The position numbers were made by a program, and so were the translations under genes. Positions 13,438 through 25,725 of a DNA stretch of 64,000 nucleotides are shown here, one piece after another. Origin of the DNA: Thozetella sp. PMI_491. Lineage: Eukaryota; Ascomycota; Sordariomycetes; Chaetosphaeriales; Chaetosphaeriaceae. Numbering within the stretch: the stretch's first letter is position 1; every line of letters begins with the position of its first letter. The stretch is taken from NCBI GenBank assembly GCA_021432635.1, contig MU270033.1, forward strand, positions 80,649 to 144,648. The letters run 5' to 3'. The notes under the pieces were generated by a model. The model made no database searches. It had not been told where the DNA came from and worked only from the letters and a program-made list of their open reading frames with translations.

Positions 13438-14823
13438 CTAGCCGACGTGCGGCATAAAGGCCGACCAATTGGCATTTAAATAGGCGGTCGCTGGCAGAGA
13501 CCGAAACGCGGCGCATATCAGAATAAGGATGACTAGCCGGGCAGCAACATAGGTGGCAAGAGCGACATTGGCGATAATATCGATCAGGTTTCTTTCAACC
13601 CAGCTTGGGTTCTCTACTCTCGCCTTCTTGACCCATACCCACATAAGCGTGCAATGAAATGTAAATCCCGGATGCTTCGCCATGCCTGGAACCAGCCCAC
13701 CAGCGACCATGGCCGCCATGAGGGTAACGCTCGCTGCTCGCCATGTTATCACCTCTATCGTGGTGGCGAATGGAAATGACCAAAAAGCTATATGAAGGCC
13801 TGTGTGGATCATGGATGCTATCCATAGGATGAAAGCTTGCTGACTACTGGGCGGTCCAGTGTGGTCGTTCGGTATCCTGCCTAGGGGTCGGCGATGCAGG
13901 CCTCCGAATTGACGCAGCGATGGCCGCCTATACCAGCCTTCGAAGACAGGTTTCTCGATAAAGTCCAGGGGCGTGTCATCCCAAGGGCGGCGCGCTGCGC
14001 TATCATCAGCAGTGCGGAGGACTTCGGCCACAGGTCGCTGCATTGGTATCGCGATGGCCCTGTTGACGTTTTGCGGTTTACTGGCCCAGAAGAACGCTGT
14101 TAATATAGTAGGCGGAATGAATGCAACAGTGAACATCTCGAGTGGTGTTATCGCTAGTCCTTGAGCTGCCCGAACTAAGGTTTGCAGGAGGAGCCACACT
14201 ATCTGCATGAGGGCAAATACTTTCGTGAATATGTCTGACTTGCTGCGGTCCCAAATATCTTCTTGCGAGATATCAGGCAGCGTGATCCAGCCGTTCTTAT
14301 ATAAATAGTAGATCGATTTACTATTAACGGGGAACGGGGGATAGTCGGGCGAGGACAAGAGAAAGCCACCCGAGTTGGCGTAGTACGCGCTATTCTCGAC
14401 CATTTTGTCAACGAAGGGTACAAAGGTAATTTTAAACGCAGTCAAGTACCGAAAATATCATTAATCGACGTACTGAGCCATAGTCCACCCCTCTACCCTC
14501 AATTCGGCCATATCCCTAACGTCTTTTCTAGCCTCTTTCCACTGGGCTGCCGCAAACGAGGCTACCATCTCCGGCGAAAAGATTCCGAGAAATGCCCATA
14601 TGATTTTAGACATCACAACCCGCCTGTAACTGTCATCCTTTGCTGGGATATTGGGGTGTAATATGGTCCAGACAGAAACGAAAAGCATAAGCAAGCACGC
14701 GTATATAATGTCGATAGTGCCTCTTTGGCCAGGAGATGCAACCCATCCAAGGCGGCCCGTCGGGGCTGTTGGAAATCCAGAGCCTGGAGAGACGAGCAAA
14801 GTCGTGGAGCTATTGCAATCCAT
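13438..14823 (-). CDS. Fungal multi-pass membrane protein of unknown function
   Basis: Two-exon gene (14823-14474 and 14389-13438) encoding about 433 aa. The 84-bp intron starts gtacgt and ends aatag, and joins ..EGWTMA to HAYYANSGGF. Without this splice the first frame ends early and the second seems to start at a false Met at 14445. Hydrophobic segments include DIIYACLLMLFVSVWTIL, FALMQIVWLLLQTLV, MFTVAFIPPTILTAFFWA, AFILWIASMIHTGLHIAFW, ASVTLMAAMVAGGLV and VAARLVILILICAAF, giving about six to seven TM helices. The pattern WT.AHA.YANSGGF.L..PD.PPFPV fits a widespread uncharacterised fungal membrane family, as I recall it. No catalytic motif is visible. Confidence 0.75.
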
Positions 14824-15850
14824 GCTAGGCAGTGTTTTCTGGGTGGGAGTCTGACGATCCTACCTTTGTGTAGCTAGACGGCGAGGTGAGGTGCCTCTCG
14901 GACACGTTTCTTATACTCCAGGCTTCAGCACAGATGTAAATCTAACGGGATTGTTGGCCAAGCAATTAATATTCGCTTACACATCCAACTTTACACCGCA
15001 TTGCGCGCGATCTCCACAATCCAAAGACACGATGGTTGTGAGGGTAAGGAAAAGTGTGGTTGCTATTGGTGGAGGCGCGGGCTTACGAGGGCCGTCGGCC
15101 GCTTTGTCTTGCCGTGGCGTTCCTAAACTGGAAAAACACGACCGGTGCGTGCAAGCTGAATAGGCAGCTCCTGCCATGATTTGTCTCCCAGAGCGCGAGG
15201 TGACACCAAGGCAGCCGTAGGTAGGTGATACCATTCTCTGATTTGTACGAGGCTTGATTCGCACAAATGTCTTCCTGCAGCCGCAGCCCCCAGGATTCCA
15301 TCAAAATGGAGATTCAGTCCATCGCGGTGACACAGACTAGGCTGGCGTAGCACTTCGTATTAGCCCTAACGTAATCCACAAGCGAGCGCCTCACCCAAGG
15401 GAGTACCTCAGCCCTGATATAACACTCAAAAACATTAATCAGCTTGGCGTCGAGCCTCTGCGCATACTGCCCTCTAATTATGAAGGAGGCGTCCGCCACA
15501 CCCGCGATTCCCCCACTCCCCGCCCCACATGTCGCAAGCTTGGTTTGCCTCCGAGGATCGGTTTTCTGGATTCCCCTTCCACATGCCCCCGCGGATGCGA
15601 AATACACACAGCTACAGATCCAGTTCATCGCCGCCAGCACCGTGACACTATACTAGGCTCGAAACCACACCGGGGACGGTCATGAAATATCCCATCCCTA
15701 TCTGCTCTGCTCTGCTCTGCCACCTCTGTCAAAAACTTTTATCCTCGATGGAAAGTTTCTTTAATACAATGTAGACGGCTCTTGAAGTTATATTGTACAA
15801 ATAAGCAGCAAGAAAGGGGCATGGATTCTGTCCATCGCTTAACAGCCGAT
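14824..15850. other. Intergenic region with one doubtful small ORF
   Basis: The minus-strand frame 15314-15640 (108 codons, six Cys, hydrophobic start) is the only candidate. It has no confident signal peptide and no family resemblance, so I do not call it. A (TCTGC)n microsatellite of four units lies at about 15700-15721. Nothing else seen. Confidence 0.35.
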
Positions 15851-18800
15851 TTATATCCTAGCGAGCTCTATATATCCAACATCGGGCTCACGAACCCCTT
15901 CCATGTGGCTCTTGAGCAGATGGGCTACTCCGTAATGGCCATTAGATATTGCCAAATCAAAAGGAGTGGCCCCTTCCCCCGTTCTCGAGTGCGATACATC
16001 CTTTCGAAAACAATCGGCCCCAGCCGCCAACAATAGCTGTACCGTGTCCAGGCGCCCTCTTTCTGCTGCGATGTGCAGTATATTGCCTCCGGACGGACAC
16101 GGAGTATCAACATCAGCCCCGTGTTGAAGAAGCAATTCAACAATACCGGTATACCCAAACTTTACCGCGTCATAAATAGGAGTAGAACCGTTGAGAGTGT
16201 GACTGAGTTTGGCGCCATGATCAAGTAGCCATTGAACAGCCTCCGGATTTCCGCCGCTGCAGGCTACCGCTAGAGGAGTTGCTGGGGGGCCTAGATCGGC
16301 CACCCCGGGATGTAGACCTCTCGCCGGGAGACGCCTAGCAGTCGACCCTTGGGGGTTGATTTGTGCGCCATTCCTGAACAATAGCTCCAGCAATTGAGTA
16401 TCGTTTTCTAGAGCGGCTGCGCCTAGCAATGTGGCTGGGAGATTTACCTCATTCAATTCGACTTGGCAATTGATGTTAGCATCCCCTCCAGCAATCAACA
16501 GTTGTCGTGTAATACATAGGCGGGCGGGCCCTTTAGTTTTGACTGAAATAATCAATGGATCCTCATATTTGATATCTCCGAGAATGAATATGTATGGGCC
16601 GAGACGATCCAGAAGCTCTTCTGTAGCTTTTGCGTTCTGGCAGTGAATGGCGGCCCTTATCGCTTCCGCTCTATAACCAGGTTTTCCGCGTGGAAACCGC
16701 CTTCGGGTCCAGTTGAGAAGAGACCGCAGTATCTCTTCATTCTCTGTCTGTACTGCCGCAACAAGCATGGAAGGTTTGTCTCCTTTTGCACCTAAGGAAA
16801 GCAGCAATTCAGTTGCATGGGTGTCGCCGATCCTGATTGCGGCCTCCAATGCAAAGGTACTTGATTTCCAGAAACAGGGAGCGGGGGAGTCATCGTTGAT
16901 AATCGCAGTGACACTAGCGCCACTGCTTGTTAGGAAATCCATCATGGCATGATCCCGCCGTGCCACGGCAACAGCGAGTGGGTTCGGAAATTGGCTTTTA
17001 CAGAAATCTGGCCATTCCATCTTCAGGTTGTACCGGAATTGTATGATTAAAGCCAGATCTGAAGACCATTTATCGGAGATGGGATTCGCTGAGTTGTAAA
17101 CCCAGAATTCGGAGTCACGGTCAAACTCAAAAAGAATTTTTTTGTTGATCAACTCCCCGACGCTATGTTCTAGGACGTAGTGCACCGTTGGAATACTCCC
17201 AGACATAATTGCCAGACAAAGTTGATATGAGGTGAACTGCAAAGTCTCGTGAGATTCTTTAAGTAATCGAGTTTTTGACACATCTCCGCTTATCAGGGCC
17301 GTCTCGAGCTCCTCGATTGGCGAATGGGGCTTATTATCACTGCCATGTTGGCCACCCAAAGACCCGACGGATTCGTCGTCGTTGGTGTCCAGATTATCTA
17401 ATATTCCGGAAGGCTTGTTATATCCGATTTCCGGGAAGTCTCGGCTTTTGTCTTCTTCCGTTTGGTGGTCAAATTTAGTCTTCTCGGTAGGGGCCTCTTT
17501 AACTTGATCATCTTCACCGATGGTTGTGAAGTCTTTCTCTTGCCAGTCACCGGATTCTGCACTTAATGTAGTGCCCGGGCCAGGCTCACCCGGACAAAAT
17601 ATTTGAACCGTTCCGTTATCATCGACAGGCTTCTGGGCAGTATCGAGTACAGCCTCTAAAATTTCGTGGTATCCAGATGCCTGAGCAGATCGGATATCAT
17701 CCATGCTAAAGCTAAAGCCTGCCGTGATTAGTTCGCATGCCAGCTGAACTTCGCCGGCAGAAAGGACAACATGTATCAAGTCAAAATGGACTCCAGAGCA
17801 AGAACGTTGGGGCCAAGGCATGCTCCCACATATTTTGGCAAAGTTGAAATGTTTGTATTGGTGAAAGTCAAAATTAGTCCTTCTCATCACCTGTACCCTC
17901 CACTGTCGGTTTCGGCTGAGGCTCTGATCATCGACAGTGATGAGGCGAAAGAGATTATCGTTCGACCATTTTTTGATCATGATATTAGACTTGATTATGG
18001 CACTAACGGCTTCTGAGTTGCCCGTTTCGATTATACCAATCAACATGCATCCACAGAATTGCTGGCCCAACGGCGCAAAAATTTCCAGCACATCGAGGCG
18101 ATTCTGTTGACCAATTTCGTAAAATAGACATTCGAAAGAAGTTTCTCCCCGGTTCCATGAGCTGTGAAATTGAGCGAGATTTATATTGGCCCCGTGTCGA
18201 ATGAGAACTTTCAGAAGCGGTGTGTCACAAGATGCCACTGCATGAAAAATTGGGGTTACCCAATTTTCATCTTTATCCCCCCAGCTGTTCAATCTTGGAC
18301 GATAGGAGATGTTTGCACGGTTGAGATCGATATTGCCGTGCTTGTTCTTGAGAAGGTGATCCACGGCTTCTGAATCTCCCTCCTCAACTGCGCATATGAA
18401 CAGCTTTTCTTCAAGGGCCATAGCTATCGGCCCAGGCCTTGAGTCGATGAACCGGACAAGCTGTTGGACTGAGCTCTGTTTCAAATATGTCCAGATGGTA
18501 TCTCGAGGGAGTCCGCCTAACCCAACAAAGTTGTTGGTCAATGCAAAGACGAGGAGCTTGGCATAGGCCGAGTTGAAGAATTCGTATTCCGGTATAGTCA
18601 GAGATGAGGTGGGTTCGTTTTCAGGTGTTTCGTCGGAGACGGGCTGTCGGAAAAAGGTGGTGGGCAGCGCAGCGCGTAGAACCGGCATGATGGTAGTTTC
18701 ATGCTGCTTAGCTACCGTCCTGTAAAGTTCCTGTGGTGGGAGAATTCCGGTGGTCGGAGTAGTGGTAACCTCGAGCGGAAACGCTGGAGAGTTACCTAAG

Positions 18801-19492
18801 GATAGTGATGCAAACATCTGTGAGAGTTCCCACAGCCGGGGAACTCCGAATTCATTCTTCATGAACTCCTCGTATCTAGAGAATGGGAGGCTCAGAGCCC
18901 ACAAAGACGTGTCGATTTCGGGCTCGGGGGTAACGAAGTGGCACCCCGGAGGAGTGAGAGGTGGAGCGGCTAGCAATTGGTTAATATGACCTGGTGTGCA
19001 TTTGCATGTTCAAATCCTTACTATCCTCATGGGTTTTCAACATTGACAGTGGCGTGCAGCGCTTGGTCTCCCGACGAAGTGTCTCGGGCTTTACGAGGGT
19101 CCCATTGTAGTATACAACGGACTTCTTGCCTTGGTCTGCCCGTGCTTGGATCTTGCGAGAGATGGATTTCCAATCTTCTGCCTTACGATATCTGGAGCAT
19201 GATTGTTAGACTTCAGTGCGAAATACAAACCTGCAACAACATACTTGGTGACCTTCCATTTGCGCAATTGATATTCGTACTGATATGGTCTGTCCACTAT
19301 TAAACAAATTCCTGCCAGCTGGGGGGCTCAATCGGCAACCCAGCCTTACCTGGCGATAACCCCATATCTGGACTTCATGATCTCGGCCACTTCTGCCAAA
19401 GTCTTCTTGTCTTCGACATATAGTTTTTTGATGATAGGCGCATGCTCATCCCAGCGTATCTCCTGATTCGTAGAAGAGGGATGAGACGCCAT
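15851..19492 (-). CDS. Clr5-domain ankyrin-repeat protein
   Basis: Four-exon model: 19492-19350, 19289-19245, 19191-19022 and 18969-15851, encoding about 1158 aa. The long last exon has no ATG at its start; its apparent first codon is TTG. The true start lies upstream in small exons (introns of 60, 53 and 52 bp). The N-terminus carries a Clr5 domain (about 12-62): RWDEHAPIIKKLYVEDKKTL, EIMKSRYGV, QYEYQLRKWKVTKYR. It is followed by the usual WKSISRKIQAR and YYNGTLV segment. The middle has weak ankyrin-like units (YELVRxLL-type helices, e.g. HAVASCDTPLLKVLIRHGAN) and an acidic linker. The C-terminal 250 aa have clear ankyrin repeats such as TPLAVACSGGNPEAVQWLLD and ILHIAAERGRLDTVQLLLA. Clr5 domains are thought to act in DNA binding or protein contact in fungi. 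The role here is unknown; a signalling or incompatibility role is inference. Confidence 0.8.
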
Positions 19493-21624
19493 GGCGGACC
19501 TGGTTTGCGCTGTAGCGTTCGATAGTGTCTTGAGGAGTAATCAATAGGCGGTAGAGGCTCAATAAGGCAGCTTGAAGGGCCAAGGAGTCTGAGAGGAGTA
19601 GTTCAGAGAGCGTTCGAAAGGTCAGGGAGGTAAACGAGGTAGATGGTTCCGAGGATCAGTTATATAATGTAAAATACTGGCGAGGAGGAAGGCTCCCCTC
19701 GGTGTGACACGGCTGCCGTGTGTCAGCCCTGGATTGGCCGTCTCCAGATTCTGACATTTTCTTGTCCGTGTTGCGGTTCTGGGGTAGCCAACGGCGCTCG
19801 CAGATTTTGTGGATACTGCCGAGCAGAATACTTGGGGACCAGTACTCCGTAGCTCAGCGCAAACATATGCCCCACAAGGCAGCCTTGCGAGGTAAATGAC
19901 ATCCCGTTGGGCCTGGAACCGCCGTCCGGTATTCGCATCCCTGTTGCTGCAGCCGCCACACACCTGCCGTATAACATGAGATGTCATCTTGGCATCCGTC
20001 CCGGACAGACGAAACCGTGTTAGGCTCCAAGCCATCCCGCCAGTTTTATCCTGTCCCAATGAGGGCATGAGTGGCGGGCGGCCGCTCTCTAGCGTGCGTT
20101 TCCCCGCGGGCGATAGCCTGGCCGACGTAAAAGGCAGGACTCATGATTGCTCTTTCTTCGTGCGATAGGTTATGGAGATACGCAGCAGAGGCCTACCTTT
20201 TGAGATTCCCCCTTTAGTTTCAGTAGTCTGGATGATATGGGTAAACTTGTCGTTCAGAGTTTGAGTAGGGTCCTGAGCAGAACTCAACCTTGGCGCAAAA
20301 TCCGTTGGGGAGCCTCGACCCGAGGGCCCTCAAGGATCAATCTTTGTCCCAGCCTTAACGTCAGCTCTCAATATTACTACCTCTCGTAGCCAAACTGCTG
20401 TGGGCTCCTGTGGTTTCCTAGGGGTTAACATATATTGTAGCTAGAGCGGTTAAAAACCTCATGTTTTGCCTGAGGTAGGCAAGGTAGTTATAGCATTTTA
20501 ATGAAATGTTTTCTGTATTGTACACACTGCGCTAGATGGTGCGTATTGTGGGGACCACTCAGCTGAGGGGGGTTCTGCCTTAGCCCACGTGCTCGAAGTT
20601 GTGACAGACTCAGCGCATCCATCATTGGTTTGCTCAGCCACAGAACGAGTCATGTTAGACAGTAGCAAACTATCATCTACCAGGGTATACCTATGCCTAC
20701 TCCTGGCATCCTGCAACATATTGTGGGCCTTCTGTCTCCTGTGTATCCTACCCCTAGGGAAAGTATACCGCAAATCGGAGAGCTTGTCATTGACGCTCTC
20801 GAGGCATCTCGGAAGGGCTGTTGTACATGGAGGATTTCGCTCGGGTCGAGCCAAAACTACAGAGAACGGCGTTCTATCCTTCCAAGATCGAGATCAAGAA
20901 TGACGATTGGCCCTTTCGATAACAATGCATCGCGTTTCGCGATTTTGCCTTGGGTTTCGACGTGGTTGGTGCGCGAGGGGCCAAATAATCGGCGCCATTA
21001 GTTTCACGGCTATCCGCAAGCCGGCGGTAAAGCTACAAATAGAGCACGCATCCTAGGAGACGTCGAACCTACCATAGAACAAGTAGAGTCCTGGTTTGAA
21101 GATCCGGGGCACCGCCTCCTTATCTTCGTATTGGCAATGTGCCGCAACCTTCCACTCTACCCCCCCGCCGCCTCAGTTCTGCAGCAATGATATCTTGGCA
21201 AACATTCCAGACGGGGCCAATCACCCCAAGTTAATTAGCTGTTCCGAGTGATTGGATGCAACAGAATGGGAGCCGGGATCACAATCTAACGATTCGTGTT
21301 GGGCGGCCTAGACCGAAACGGCATCCTCGCCCCTCGGAGATGTTGTCGGATTTGTAGTCGCCTCCGTCGGCGAAGCTCGGCGGAGCCAGACGGGGCACTA
21401 ATTCAGCCCAACTAGCGACAGAGATCAGCCTACACTGACCATTCAGGTATCTTCAAGAGGCTATGTAACGTCATAGGCTAACTTGTGGCGCTTTGTTGTT
21501 GAGTCGGTCCGAGGGCCACTTGGCCCCAGATCAGGTACCTGTCGTTCAAATAGTAGTTTTCCCCCCATCATAGATTAACCTCGAACAGGTGTGAGAGTTC
21601 CGATCTCGCACAATACGGAATACA
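19493..21624. other. Intergenic region, no supported gene
   Basis: Frames at 19622-20068 (minus), 20498-20854 (minus) and 20589-21001 (plus) are open for 80-150 codons but overlap one another, lack splice logic and match nothing I recognise. The 5' region of the PAP2 gene lies at the right end; no TATA box is obvious there. Confidence 0.4.
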
Positions 21625-22710
21625 ATGGGAAAATTACTCCTTACCGCGTCGTACATATTCGATTGGGTTATCCTCGTGGCATTCGCCGTCGTGGGTTTCG
21701 TTGTCGGCAATCTGACCCCCAACAAACGGCCGTTCGAACTCGAAGACACAAGCATCGCTTTTCCTTTCACCGTCCACGAGACCGTCACGCTCACCACGCT
21801 TGTCCTGGTTAGCATTCTCGCGCCTATCGGCATCATCTTGATCGTTACTCTCCTCTTCGTCCCTGGCCCGACTGTCCCGCGTGGGACGCCACGAGCTCTG
21901 GTATGGCGCCGCAAGCTGTGGGAGTTGCACACCGGCTTTCTCGGCCTGGCTTTCTCGCTCGCGCTTGCTTGGTTCATCACGAGCGGCCTGAAGAATCTGA
22001 TGGGGAAGCCGCGCCCTGATCTCCTATCTCGATGTCTACCCGACTTAACCAACGCGTCCAAGTACATCGTGGGTGGGTTTACGAGTCGCGGCGACGATGG
22101 TGTCCTCGTGTCGGCCGACATCTGCACGAACACGGACAAGTCGACGCTCGACGATGGTTTCCGGAGCTTCCCATCCGGCCACTCTACCATGTCCGCCTCG
22201 GGGCTGGTTTACTTGTCTCTGTTCCTCTTGAGCAAGCTAGCCATCACGACCCCTTTCTACGTGGGCTCGCACAGATTGCAGGACGAAGACAACGGGTTTA
22301 CTGCATTTCCTTCGCGACTCTCCATCCGATCGAAGCGTCCTTCACCGAGCCAAGATCCATCTCAAAATCCTGAGCACGCATCGAGTATCGTATCAATTCG
22401 ACGGCAGGCTGCCGCGCCACCTCTTTACCTGTTCGTCATCGCTGTTGCTCCATTCCTGGCTTCTGTTTTCATCTCCGCCTCTCGCTGGTTCGACTTCCGT
22501 CACCACGGCTTCGATATCCTGTTCGGCTACCTGATCGGCGCCCTGACGTCTTTCTTCGCTTTTCGATACTATCACCTGCCCATCAACGGCGGCGCTGGCT
22601 GGTCGTGGGGCCCTAGGAACAGCGACAAAGCTTTCTGGTCGGGTGTGGGCAACACAAGCTACGCCACCGAAAAGAAGGAATACGAGCTGATGGAGAATAT
22701 CACCGTGTAA
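21625..22710 (+). CDS. PAP2-family lipid phosphate phosphatase (DPP1/LPP type)
   Basis: Intronless, 361 aa. Predicted to remove phosphate from diacylglycerol pyrophosphate, phosphatidate or related lipid phosphates in a membrane. All three catalytic signatures of the PAP2 superfamily are present. KX6RP is K123..R130-P131 in GLKNLMGKPRPD. PSGH is at 183-186 in FRSFPSGHSTMS, with His186 as the general acid. SRX5HX3D is S286-R287...H293...D297, with His293 as the nucleophile. There are about six TM helices, starting with WVILVAFAVVGFVVG. A hydrophilic insert of about 45 residues (225-265, Ser/Arg-rich) lies between motifs 2 and 3, and the tail is cytosolic. Complete motifs and length indicate an active enzyme. 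Confidence 0.9.
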   Translation: MGKLLLTASYIFDWVILVAFAVVGFVVGNLTPNKRPFELEDTSIAFPFTVHETVTLTTLVLVSILAPIGIILIVTLLFVPGPTVPRGTPRALVWRRKLWELHTGFLGLAFSLALAWFITSGLKNLMGKPRPDLLSRCLPDLTNASKYIVGGFTSRGDDGVLVSADICTNTDKSTLDDGFRSFPSGHSTMSASGLVYLSLFLLSKLAITTPFYVGSHRLQDEDNGFTAFPSRLSIRSKRPSPSQDPSQNPEHASSIVSIRRQAAAPPLYLFVIAVAPFLASVFISASRWFDFRHHGFDILFGYLIGALTSFFAFRYYHLPINGGAGWSWGPRNSDKAFWSGVGNTSYATEKKEYELMENITV

Positions 22711-23464
22711 TTTAAGCTGCAAAAAAGACGATTTCAGCGCACATTATATCCTCAGTAGCCTCTTCCTCCTCTAACAAAAGCTTAAATGCGGATCGCTTTA
22801 CACAGAGCATTGGATCGACGCGCGGAGCTTGGTTCGCATACATTTCTACATACGGCTCGGATTTTCTCTTTATCTTGGGTGCAAAGGGTGCATTATCGTG
22901 ATCGAGACACTTCGCTGTGCAGATTGTAGTCTGCAGTGTAGATCTTTGTGTGGTTAATAAGCAATCCTTCACCTATATAGCGAGCTTATATAGTACTATA
23001 TTTGCCCGAGCTTCTGTCTCGAATGCGCTCGTACGAATAGCGATGAAGGGGACACGTCTCTCCGGCCATATTGTACCAAGGCTACTCTATGCGGACTGCA
23101 TAGTAACAAATGCAAGGTAAGAAGCTAAGAGACGATCTCAGAGGGGGCTGGGCTGGCTGGTGCCAATGGTGGACTGCCGATAACCTGCCGCTGGAGCTGC
23201 GAACCTGCATGGTGTGAGCTTCTGCTGTGAAACGGCTAAGTACATCGCGCACGAGCTCTGTCACATGGTGGATCAGGGTAGAACTCGATGCGGGGCAGGG
23301 AGTGGTCGAACATGTCACACAAGCAGACTGATTTCTATTGAGTATATTAAACAATAATATATACCTATGTTCAGAAGTATAGCTTAACCCTATCAACACA
23401 TCCAATGCCCGACCAGATTCTATGCGCCTCCTTTAATTCTAAAGCCTTCCCATGCACCGTTCGT
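22711..23464. other. Intergenic region between convergent genes
   Basis: Converging 3' ends of the PAP2 gene and the decarboxylase-like gene. Small frames only; nothing else seen. Confidence 0.4.
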
Positions 23465-24500
23465 TTACCCAGAATCACCGCTTCCAGTGCCTGAATAGCC
23501 CTGTAGCGCAGAACAGTTGGAGAATTGCCGTTCAAGAAAAGCGAGGTCGAGCTTGTATCCGTAGACGTCGCGGAATGTTTTGCTGGTGGGGAGGAGCGGT
23601 GGCTGGAAGTTTAGCTCCCCGCGAATTGCTACCGGTGCGAACTCGCCGGTAGTGACCGAGGTGTTGTAGAAAGAAATGCCCTGCGCGCAGATCCCGGCCC
23701 CGAGACCAGCCCCAAAGGCCGGCTGGTTCGAGATGTTCCTGAAGCTGTAGTACGGATTAGCATTGGAAAGTTCCGACCTGGCAAGCGCGGAGGACTTACA
23801 AGGCAATGCCGAATGGCTCAATCTCTTCGTGGAATTTAGATGTGAATACCGGAGTGGTTTGGTTCACGAGGAATGCATTCTCTGCGCCCTGTTAGTGACT
23901 GCTCGATGAAGGGTGGGTGCATTGAGGCGGATTCGACGCTGGGAAGTGGCACGTACTGTAGATTTCCTTGCCATTCGAACCCGGCACTGCGCCGTAGCCG
24001 TTGCATGACGGGTCAAATGTGGCGGCACTAGCATTGGACAAAGGCAGGCCGGCGGCAGCCGATGTATCGATGATGGACTGCGAGATGGCGATAGGGAGAT
24101 TGAGGCGGAACGAAGTATAGTTGTCGTTCAGCAAATCCACGAACGGGACGTTGGCTCGTATCCTGTGGAACGGCTCCATTGTGAAATTGCCGAAACCACC
24201 ATCAAAGTTCATGACAATGTCGGAGAACAAAGGGAATTTCCCCTCGGGCAAATCTGGTATCTTGGCCTTGGCGGCGTGCACCAGCAATGGGTATTGGGCC
24301 GGGACAAGGCTCCTGGCATACTCCAAGTCGACAAGCCACGCGACGAGCGTGCCATTTAGCGTACCCACAATGTCGGTCGGGAATTCGTCGCGGATCGGAT
24401 TGGGCGACGACTGGGTGATGCAGACTCCCGAGCAGGGCGCAGATAATGCTACCCACGCTCGGGATATTACCAGCAAGGACGTCCAGTGAAATCGCGTCAT
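23465..24500 (-). CDS. Secreted acetoacetate-decarboxylase-like protein
   Basis: Three exons (24500-23957, 23881-23800, 23744-23465), introns of 75 and 55 bp, 301 aa. I chose the ATG at 24500 rather than 24584. It gives a clean signal peptide (MTRFHWTSLLVISRAWVALS) and a TATATAG box sits 70 bp upstream, inside the longer frame. The core resembles fungal members of the acetoacetate decarboxylase superfamily: NGTLVAWLVDLEYARSLVP, QYPLLVHAAKA, ANVPFVDLLNDNYTSFRLNL and FHEEIEPFGIAFFRNISN. The Lys of the bacterial catalytic Schiff base is not evident, so the activity is uncertain. Secretion is supported by Cys residues and several N-glycosylation sequons (NGT, NFT, NYT, NAS, NTS). Confidence 0.7.
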
Positions 24501-24569
24501 CGGGGGCGTTTGGAAGGACAGAAATAAGTGTGTTCGATCCGCCCTTGGGGGGGCTTCCGCGTACTCAGC

Positions 24570-24576
24570 TATATAA
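24570..24576 (-). promoter_or_regulatory. TATA box of the decarboxylase-like gene
   Basis: Minus-strand TATATAG located 70 bp upstream of the ATG at 24500. It helps decide against the longer 24584 start. Confidence 0.45.
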
Positions 24577-25725
24577 CGCGACAAGAGATCTGGGGTAGTG
24601 GCGTTGGTGGAGCGTCGTATTCCCTTTCAATGGTAAACCCGCCATTCTCCTACCAGATCCGGCATGTTCCCGCTATGCCTCCTCCTTAATTTCGTGGCAC
24701 GCGCCGCCCTGATTGGCCCGCACGGTTATTACCACGCCCGTGAGGTAAGTCAGATGCGAGCGCCGGAGGCCGGGGGGGCGCACGCATTTTGCCGCGATCC
24801 CCGGGACCAGGACGAGCTCTGGGCGCCACTGCCTGTTCGCGGCGTCGGGCGGTGGCTTCTCAGGAGGCAGGATGGGCGCATGCTAATACGGATCCGTACG
24901 GATTTGGGTGCAGTATGGCCTCGGTGGTGGGCGGCTAGGCCGTGCCTGGCCCGGGTGGTGCGGCTGCCGTTGCTAGGCTTCTCGGGACTGACCACATCCG
25001 AGCGGAGGAGTGGGGGGGTCTCACCCCGGCCCACAGCCCCAATGCGCCAAAACAAGTCGATCCCGTGAGAAACAAACAAGGGCAGCACGTGCGTTGGTGA
25101 GGACAAAAAGTACCTATGCATGCAAAGACATGTCTGTCAACAGAACCAACCGACCGCACTTTGGGCCCGGATAATCGACATCCGTGGATGCCTTGCCGGC
25201 GCTATGTAGTTTCCGCATCGGGCGCTGACGCCTACATGCGGACATGATCCCAGGAAAGGGACAAGCCAGCGCCGTCTGTAAGGATCTTGATCTGAGCCTA
25301 GAAGCTTCGCAGCTGGGCTGGAACGACATATGACCTGGGGAATTTCTTCATTTGCGATACGATTGGCTTGTCCGCAATCCAACATAGTGCCACTTCGCCC
25401 GCTTAGCCGGCCGTGGTGTGTTTGATACGGTGTACATCGTAGGATTTGGGTAGGCTTTTTGAACAGACATACGGCAAGCGCTTTGCTGTCTTTTTCAATC
25501 TACCGAGAGTAAAATCTCTCGTGCCTTCTCATTTTCTTCTGAATTACGTTGCTTCCATGGTGGACTAGCGGTGTGCCGCGTGATTTGCTTGATTCTTGGC
25601 GGTGTCTACAATGCTGAGCGTGGCATCGGCTCCGGGAGCTCACCATACTTGTTAATTTATGCTAGCCCAGCCGCAAAGCTGCTGCCTATATGAATGCGTT
25701 CGACCTTACGTGATTCCGCAGTAGA
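24577..25725. other. Intergenic region
   Basis: GC-rich frames at 24664-25068 and 24750-25121 overlap on opposite strands and have no recognisable content. A minus frame at 25137-25385 is open but has no start or splice context. Nothing supported. Confidence 0.4.

Noticed and set aside
18991-19021. A 31-bp GT-AG intron between the third small exon and the long exon of the Clr5-ankyrin gene
   Set aside because: Too short for fungal splicing. A 52-bp version ending at the next tag (18970) keeps frame and has a TTAAC branch-like site, so I used that.
19622-21001. Frames of 80-150 codons between the Clr5 gene and the PAP2 gene
   Set aside because: Overlapping on both strands, with no motif, no splice logic and no plausible start context.
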